From the NCBI GenBank assembly GCA_028288705.1, contig JAQBNH010000014.1:240334-304333 (forward strand): DNA of 64,000 nt. The letters run 5' to 3'. Source of the DNA: Ferruginibacter sp. Lineage in GTDB: Bacteria; Bacteroidota; Bacteroidia; Chitinophagales; Chitinophagaceae. Below the pieces are notes generated by a model. The model was given only the letters and a program-made list of their open reading frames with translations, was not told where the DNA came from and did not search any database. Within the stretch, counting starts at the first letter, position 1. The number at the start of each line of letters is the position of its first letter. The translations under genes and the position numbers were made by a program. Shown here one piece after another: positions 59,759 through 64,000 of the stretch.

Positions 59759-61216
59759 ATGAAAAAGTACATGATATTTCTTGCCGCTGCAGCCGCTCTT
59801 GGCATAACCAGTTGCAGGAAAATAGAAACGGATGGCGAGAAAGAGATCATCATCATCACGCAGCCGGGTGGCGGAACCTCCGGCCAGACGATTACCCTGC
59901 AGGGAAGGATCAATGCAGATACGACACTGCGTAAAGAGAATACCTATATTTTAAAAGGCCTGGTGTATATGGTAGGAAACCACACGATGAATATTGAAGC
60001 CGGCACTACGGTGAAAGGATCGTTTGGTAGTGATGTGGCCGCATTGATCATCACGAGAGGATCGAAAATAAATGCCAAAGGAACGGCGACCAACCCGATC
60101 ATCTTCACTTCAGCAGCGCCTAATCCACAATCAGGAGACTGGGGCGGGATCGTGCTTTGCGGAAAAGCGGCGATCAATACCAGTTACCTGGGCACTGCAG
60201 GTTTATACCAGGTGGAAGGTGGCGTAGACAATGCCAATGGTGATGGCCTTGCAGGATCGGGCGATGCAGTGGCACCAGCGCCTGTTAACAACGACAGCAG
60301 CGGGGTGTTGAGCTATGTACGGATCGAATATGCGGGTTATGCGTTTCAGCCGGATAAAGAGATTAACAGTCTGACCATGGCAGGAGTTGGTAATAAAACC
60401 GTGATCGATCATATCCAGGTGGTGTATGCAAAAGATGATGCTTATGAGTGGTTTGGTGGCACGGTGAATTGTAAATATTTGATCGCTTATAAAACGCAGG
60501 ATGATGATTTTGATACAGACAATGGCTTTAGTGGTAAAGTACAGTTTGGGTTGATCATCCGCGATTCACTGATCGCAGATATATCTACCTCGGAGGCATT
60601 TGAAAGTGATAACAACGCAACAGGAACAACGGGCACGCCAAAGACATCGGCGATATTCAGTAACATCACGGCGATCGGTCCGAGGGCAACCTTGAATAAT
60701 GTGGGCAATAGCCTGTATCGTGGCGGCGCACAGATCCGCAGGAATTCTGCGCTGTCTTTATTCAATACGATCATCATGGGCTGGCCTGAAGCGATCTATA
60801 TTGATGCGACACTAGGAACATCAACGGCGTTGAATATTGAAGACAGCAGCTTACGCTTACGTAACATTACATTAGCAGGAAATAATATTTCTGTAAAATT
60901 TGGCGGAACAGCAGGAGCGACGATTAATTCAACAGCAACACTGATGACCTGGTTTACGAATGGCTATTGCAACAACGAGATTTTGACAAATGCCAGCGAT
61001 GCGAAACTGATCCAACCATTTAATTATTCAGCACCGGATCCAACACCATTTGCGGGATCTAACGGAAACCAGAAAATATTATCAGGCGGAAGTTTCGACG
61101 ACGCTAAATTTAACGGAGATACGTTCTTCGACAGGACAGCGACCTTCCGTGGGGCAGTGGCACCGGCAGGGGAGAATGCAACCTGGTGGAAAGGCTGGAC
61201 GAAATACAATTATTAA
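59759..61216 (+). CDS. Predicted beta-helix surface lipoprotein
   Basis: A 485-residue lipoprotein. The lipobox GITSC (Cys19) ends the signal peptide. The body has repeated short beta-strands with N/G/T turns (INAKGTATNPIIFTSAAPN, NNDSSGVLSYVRIEYAGYAF, IDHIQVVYAKDDAYEWFGGT, NITAIGPRATLNNVGNSLYRGGAQIRRNSALSLFNTI), the look of a right-handed parallel beta-helix. I do not know the ligand. Similar proteins are common in Bacteroidota beside TonB receptors. It is presumably the receptor's surface partner, and the pair shares the Pho-like promoter. Confidence 0.8.
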   Translation: MKKYMIFLAAAAALGITSCRKIETDGEKEIIIITQPGGGTSGQTITLQGRINADTTLRKENTYILKGLVYMVGNHTMNIEAGTTVKGSFGSDVAALIITRGSKINAKGTATNPIIFTSAAPNPQSGDWGGIVLCGKAAINTSYLGTAGLYQVEGGVDNANGDGLAGSGDAVAPAPVNNDSSGVLSYVRIEYAGYAFQPDKEINSLTMAGVGNKTVIDHIQVVYAKDDAYEWFGGTVNCKYLIAYKTQDDDFDTDNGFSGKVQFGLIIRDSLIADISTSEAFESDNNATGTTGTPKTSAIFSNITAIGPRATLNNVGNSLYRGGAQIRRNSALSLFNTIIMGWPEAIYIDATLGTSTALNIEDSSLRLRNITLAGNNISVKFGGTAGATINSTATLMTWFTNGYCNNEILTNASDAKLIQPFNYSAPDPTPFAGSNGNQKILSGGSFDDAKFNGDTFFDRTATFRGAVAPAGENATWWKGWTKYNY

Positions 61217-61240
61217 TTTTGTTATCTCTGGTTTATATGC

Positions 61241-61266
61241 AGCGGCTGTAACAGGCCGCTTTTTTT
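61241..61266 (+). terminator. Terminator after the beta-helix lipoprotein gene
   Basis: AGCGGC pairs with GCCGCT around an 8-base loop and is followed by six Ts. Confidence 0.88.
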
Positions 61267-61398
61267 AGGGCCGTTGCTAATGGTTATTTAAAGATTTGGT
61301 AATGCTGAAGACGAGCCATTCACCCGGAAAAATTTGCAACTTACAGGAGCAAAAAGTGGAGCAAATTTTCCTTAAGCAATCGCAGTTTTAATCATGCT

Positions 61399-61429
61399 AC
61401 CCGGCGTTATTCTTAGCGCTGGGTTTTTT
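61399..61429 (+). terminator. Second orphan terminator
   Basis: ACCCGGCG pairs with CGCTGGGT (one G-U), loop of 10, followed by TTTTTT. No CDS lies between it and the previous terminator. Confidence 0.75.
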
Positions 61430-61520
61430 ATGTAGCGGAAACGGGCAGAGCCCAGATTCGATTGAATTATGCAAGAGCCCCCGGCGGCGCAGGTGTTTTT
61501 TCATTTATTTAGTGGATGAT

Positions 61521-62126
61521 TTACGGGGTTGCTGCATTTGCCCTGTTTTGTGCCAGGCCGCTTTTCGCCATTCTCATGGCAAGATTGGCCACGCGTTTTA
61601 TGCGTTTCAATTCCCGGAGAGAAGCTTTGATCGCGGCAATTTTTATGGCGGTTTCTACCTGCACGGGCTCGTGGCAGTTGAGCAGTTCTTCCAGGGCTTT
61701 GGTTTTAAAGGTTTCGAAGCAGTTGGATTGCCAGTCGCCGACGGGACCGGGAGCAGGGTTGGTCAATTTACGGTCGATCAGGATCAGCCAGTTTTTTAAG
61801 CGTTTGGCCCTGGCCTGCATCGCGGCCAGGTTTTTTTCCGCAGTTTTCAGGGCCTGCATCCAGGTAATTTTCTGCAGGATCATTTTATCGGCAGCTTCCT
61901 GCTCTGCGGCCTGAACGACTGCCTGGATATCTGCCGGCAAGGGCTGGGCGTTGGGGGCTTTTTCCATATTCAGCAGGTCCTGCAGGAGTCCTGCTAATAA
62001 AATGCTGGTGGAGCTATCGAGCGGTCGTTTACCCAGCTCGAACTGGTTAAGGGAACTGCGGGTGACTTTTAGGAACATGGCCAGTTCTTCCTGTGTGAGG
62101 CCGGTTATTTGTCGGAGCTGTTTCAT
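61521..62126 (-). CDS. XRE-type helix-turn-helix protein with helical C-terminal domain
   Basis: A 201-residue protein. The N-terminal 50 residues are an XRE/Cro helix-turn-helix (LRQITGLTQEELAMFLKVTRSSLNQFELGKRPLD). The rest is predicted to be almost all helix and very rich in Ala, Leu, Gln and Lys (VQAAEQEAADKMILQKITWMQALKTAEKNLAAMQ), with a short conserved-looking WLILIDRKLTNPAPGPVGDWQ. No known partner gene such as a toxin is adjacent. Four copies of a GTACC half-site lie just upstream, so autoregulation is likely. Confidence 0.72.
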   Translation of the reverse strand: MKQLRQITGLTQEELAMFLKVTRSSLNQFELGKRPLDSSTSILLAGLLQDLLNMEKAPNAQPLPADIQAVVQAAEQEAADKMILQKITWMQALKTAEKNLAAMQARAKRLKNWLILIDRKLTNPAPGPVGDWQSNCFETFKTKALEELLNCHEPVQVETAIKIAAIKASLRELKRIKRVANLAMRMAKSGLAQNRANAATP

Positions 62127-62148
62127 AATTTTTTGCTATTGTTTGATC

Positions 62149-62199
62149 GCGTACCAAAATCTGCGTACCATTATTTTTGGTACTCGATTATTGGTACGC
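62149..62199. promoter_or_regulatory. Four-half-site operator upstream of the XRE gene
   Basis: GCGTACCA starts at 62149 and 62163, TGGTAC at 62178 and TGGTACGC at 62192. The outer pair is a perfect 8-bp inverted repeat and the inner pair a 6-bp one. Starts are spaced 14, 15 and 14 bp. It lies 23 bp before the XRE gene's ATG, so it fits cooperative binding of two dimers for autoregulation. Confidence 0.75.
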
Positions 62200-62547
62200 G
62201 GAGTTTTGGTTTATTTTTCGATGATACGGCCGGTTTTACCCGCGATTTTGGCCATAAAGCGACTTATCCTGGCCGAATTCGAGATAAAAGCTAAGGCGGA
62301 AAAGTGAGAAATGCAAGTGAAAATGGCAGTTTTTTGGTGCAGAAATGAGGGTAAAAGCGGAGGTTGTGGGAGGGTGAAAGTTGGGTTTTTGGGGCGTTAT
62401 AGGGATAGATTTGGGTGGGGGAACGGGCACGGGGAATGCTGAAAAAATGGCTTTTCGATTACCTGGATGGATTGATAGAGGCAGAAATCGCAGCTGCATA
62501 AAAATGAAAATAAGGTAGGGGTAAATTCGCTAAATTTGGCGTAGTTG

Positions 62548-62577
62548 CAACATGGGGTTATCTTGAAGCTGCAATGA
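62548..62577 (+). repeat. Left copy of degenerate direct repeat
   Basis: CAACA-TGGGGTTA...GA.GCT..AATG resembles the right copy at 63274-63307. The pair brackets the low-GC gene at 62622-63260. Confidence 0.45.
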
Positions 62578-62621
62578 TATCCGTTGACTGCCATATTACG
62601 ACCTACCCAAATTGACATAGC

Positions 62622-63260
62622 ATGACATGGTTTGAAGTTTGTAGAGACATCGGGGTTTTCGGAGTTGCTGCGTTCATTATTCAACGTATTATTGAAAACT
62701 CTTCGACAAGAAATCTCGAAAAGTATAAGCAGGAACTTGACTTCACTATTAGGAGTTATCAATTGACACTTGACACAGATTTAGAACGATATAAATCCGA
62801 CCTAAATTTGCATTTAACCCGTCAGACTACTTTGCATGACAAGAGGTTGACCATAATTGACGAGATGTACAAAAAACTTGTAACTCTTGATTCAGGTATG
62901 AGAGCTATGACAGGAATGCATCTGGTTTACGATGACGCTGAAAAGGAAAGTAAACAAAGAGTTGACACGGCTCAAGAGGCATTTACTGAATACAATAATT
63001 ATTTTCTTTACAACAAACTTTATTTCAACAAGCAAATTAGTGACCTCCTTGAAAATATTAGAAAAGAATATTTGTCTGCAAACTTTGATTTTTTTGAACC
63101 GAAACGACTTCAATCTTTTACAGGCGGACGACCCAGCCGTGAAGGTTATCGAGCAGCAGTGGAAACATCTCAGGCTGCAGCAAAGCGTATTCAAAATGAT
63201 ATTCCGAAAATATTAGAACAACTTGAAGAAGAATTTAGAAAACTTTTGGGTGTGACGTGA
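62622..63260 (+). CDS. Low-GC orphan: membrane-anchored coiled-coil protein of unknown function
   Basis: A 212-residue protein with a short hydrophobic N-terminal segment (about 10-24, IGVFGVAAFIIQRII) and a long charged helix (about 30-75, TRNLEKYKQELDFTIRSYQLTLDTDLERYKSDLNLHL), then more helices ending QLEEEFRKLLGVT. I do not recognise a family. The gene is visibly A/T-richer than the core genes, lies next to an IS element and between two degenerate repeats, so it was probably acquired. A defence or stress role is possible but unsupported. Confidence 0.65.
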   Translation: MTWFEVCRDIGVFGVAAFIIQRIIENSSTRNLEKYKQELDFTIRSYQLTLDTDLERYKSDLNLHLTRQTTLHDKRLTIIDEMYKKLVTLDSGMRAMTGMHLVYDDAEKESKQRVDTAQEAFTEYNNYFLYNKLYFNKQISDLLENIRKEYLSANFDFFEPKRLQSFTGGRPSREGYRAAVETSQAAAKRIQNDIPKILEQLEEEFRKLLGVT

Positions 63261-63273
63261 CAAATACGGAAGC

Positions 63274-63307
63274 CAACACTGGGTTAGGCAAGATGGGCTC
63301 GACATTG
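63274..63307 (+). repeat. Right copy of degenerate direct repeat
   Basis: CAACACTGGGTTAGG then GATGGGCTCGACATTG, related to the left copy at 62548-62577 with gaps. Its left part folds as a small hairpin (GCCAAC / GTTAGGC, one bulge), like the folded sites of integron-type cassettes. Confidence 0.45.
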
Positions 63308-63338
63308 TAAAATAGCTATTTGCGAATCCAGCTCCAGT

Positions 63339-64000
63339 TGTAGGCTCCCCTTATTTTAGTGCCGCCTTCCTTTAGAGTTTTCTAAGTTAATCATCTTTCG
63401 TTTTTTCAACTATTTTATCCACTAAACGCCTCTCTTAAATTTTTGAATAATTTTCTTTCGGCGTTTGTGGATAAAGCTGTTGATCGTTCAATAAACCTTT
63501 GTAATACTGTTCGGCATATCTTAGTGGAGATTTATATCCCAGCGATTTGTGTGGCCTTTCTTCATTATAATCGGTCCTCCATTCTTCAGTTAAGTATCGT
63601 ACCTCCACAAGGCTGTTGAACATGTATGCATTTAGTAATTCTCTTCTCATACTTCCATTCTTTCTTTCGATGTAGGCATTTTGCATTGGCCTTCCAGGCT
63701 GTATAAACTGTAAGGTTATTTCTTTGCCATTACACCATTCTTCAAGCTTATGGCTGATAAATTCAGGCCCATTGTCGCACCTGATGTTTGCGGGCTTTCC
63801 CCTTTGGGATGCCAGGCGATCCAATGTTCTTATCACTCTCAATGAGGGCAATGAGGTATCGACTTCGATCGCCAATGATTCACGGTTAAAATCATCAATG
63901 ATGTTCAATAAACGATACTTTCTGCCATCCACCAGGCTGTCGCTCATGAAGTCAATACTCCATACCTGATTGGGAGCAGTGGGCACCATCAAGGCTTGTT
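63339..64000 (-). mobile_element. IS3-family insertion sequence, right part (runs off the window)
   Basis: The end next to the transposase 3' side is placed at TGTAGGCTCCCC starting 63339, since IS3 elements begin with TG and carry a short inverted repeat with a C-run. The left end and orfA lie beyond 64000, so the exact repeat cannot be matched. A spacer of 96 bp separates the end from the transposase stop. Confidence 0.7.
63435..64000 (-). CDS. IS3-family transposase OrfB, integrase core (5' truncated by window edge)
   Basis: At least 188 residues of the DDE integrase core. First Asp in [11 protein letters not shown], second in [11 protein letters not shown] and the Glu in [20 protein letters not shown]. 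The C-terminal [22 protein letters not shown] is a hallmark of IS3 OrfB. The frame is open to the right edge. It is intact as far as seen, with no stop or frameshift, so the element may still be active. Confidence 0.93.
   Translation of the reverse strand, partial: QALMVPTAPNQVWSIDFMSDSLVDGRKYRLLNIIDDFNRESLAIEVDTSLPSLRVIRTLDRLASQRGKPANIRCDNGPEFISHKLEEWCNGKEITLQFIQPGRPMQNAYIERKNGSMRRELLNAYMFNSLVEVRYLTEEWRTDYNEERPHKSLGYKSPLRYAEQYYKGLLNDQQLYPQTPKENYSKI

Larger units (their letters stand above)
61217..61520. other. 304-bp spacer with two terminators and no ORF
   Basis: It contains the terminator of the receptor operon (61241-61266), a 130-bp stretch without ORF that includes the tandem words GGAGCAAA AAGTGGAGCAAA, and a second terminator (61399-61429). 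The last 90 bp are C/G-rich and hold nothing I can name. Confidence 0.5.
62127..62621. other. 495-bp region: operator, G-rich stretch and left repeat
   Basis: From left: the XRE operator (62149-62199), a G-rich plus-strand stretch (62368-62434), a possible 21-codon ORF (62436-62501) and the left copy of a degenerate repeat (62548-62577). The long minus-strand ORF across it is an artefact of C-rich sequence. Confidence 0.5.

Noticed and set aside
62236..62499. An 87-codon minus-strand ORF in the spacer before the orphan gene
   Set aside because: Its product is Pro, Phe and His rich because it reads the complement of the G-rich stretch. It has no start signal and no recognisable domain.
62436..62501. 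A 21-codon plus-strand ORF (MLKKWLFDYLDGLIEAEIAA...)
   Set aside because: It looks amphipathic and could be a gene remnant, but it is too short and has no ribosome or promoter signal to support it.
63277..63289. A true integron attC site at GTTAGGC
   Set aside because: The matching RYYYAAC partner is not present (AGCCAAC deviates) and the arms are too close. Only a cassette-like resemblance is claimed.
1..64000. tRNA, rRNA, tmRNA or SRP RNA genes and CRISPR arrays
   Set aside because: I checked the larger gaps by eye. None has a cloverleaf, CCA-type end, conserved rRNA words or regularly spaced 25-40-bp repeats. The 11-bp array at 56854 is far too short in period for CRISPR.

Overview
The window is a piece of a Bacteroidota chromosome, most likely Chitinophagales (Chitinophagaceae-like). 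This is judged from gene content and signals rather than from any database search. The indicators are: a recurrent -7 promoter element TAnnTTTG instead of TATAAT, few Shine-Dalgarno sequences, GldC and a GldE-like CNNM/CBS protein, BatD, a DUF4290 gene beside murA, paired DUF1800/DUF1501 proteins, twin ompH genes after bamA, and a SusC-like TonB receptor architecture. Coding density is very high and both strands are used. I see no rRNA, tRNA or CRISPR array.

Layout. 0-4.6 kb: 3' end of bamA, two ompH/skp chaperone genes, murI, then rpmH-rnpA-yidD. 4.6-9.8 kb: hydrolase, Mn-type superoxide dismutase, tadA, aldehyde dehydrogenase plus glutathione peroxidase, and dusB. 9.9-14.1 kb: CPBP protease, cdsA and psd (phospholipid synthesis), a tiny secreted Cys-rich peptide, a YjjG-type phosphatase and an SDR. 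14.2-20.9 kb: BatD, a two-component system, NAD kinase, a second BamA/TamA-like barrel and a CBS protein. 20.9-31.9 kb (mostly minus strand): hydrolase, sterol-desaturase-like protein, cvpA, yqeY, gldC, glycosyltransferase, CNNM/CBS protein, gmk, murA, DUF4290, vanZ-like, gcvH and a cyclophilin. 31.9-41.4 kb: serS, a c-type cytochrome lipoprotein, the DUF1800/DUF1501 pair, two POT peptide transporters and purD. 41.6-47.7 kb: the cell-shape operon mreB-mreC-mreD-pbp2-rodA. 47.7-53.4 kb: MBL-fold hydrolase, an ECF sigma/anti-sigma/periplasmic-protein operon, an orphan transketolase C-half, a NodB deacetylase and galE. 53.5-61.2 kb: a phosphate locus (PiT transporter, DUF47 partner, OprO/P-type porin, TonB receptor, predicted beta-helix lipoprotein). 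61.3-64 kb: an accessory end with an XRE-type regulator and its symmetric operator, a G-rich spacer, a low-GC orphan gene between degenerate repeats, and an IS3-family element running off the edge.

How the genes work together. Most of the window is core envelope biology: outer-membrane protein assembly, peptidoglycan precursor synthesis (murI, murA), the elongation machinery (mre/pbp2/rodA), phospholipid synthesis and gliding-associated proteins. The most informative regulatory signal is a set of six 7-bp direct repeats at an exact 11-bp period between the porin and TonB-receptor genes. This is the geometry of a PhoB-binding Pho box array, and it ties the TonB receptor and its lipoprotein to phosphate starvation. 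The most probable sites of undescribed biology are that receptor/lipoprotein pair and the accessory right end (four-half-site operator with XRE protein, and the repeat-bracketed orphan gene).
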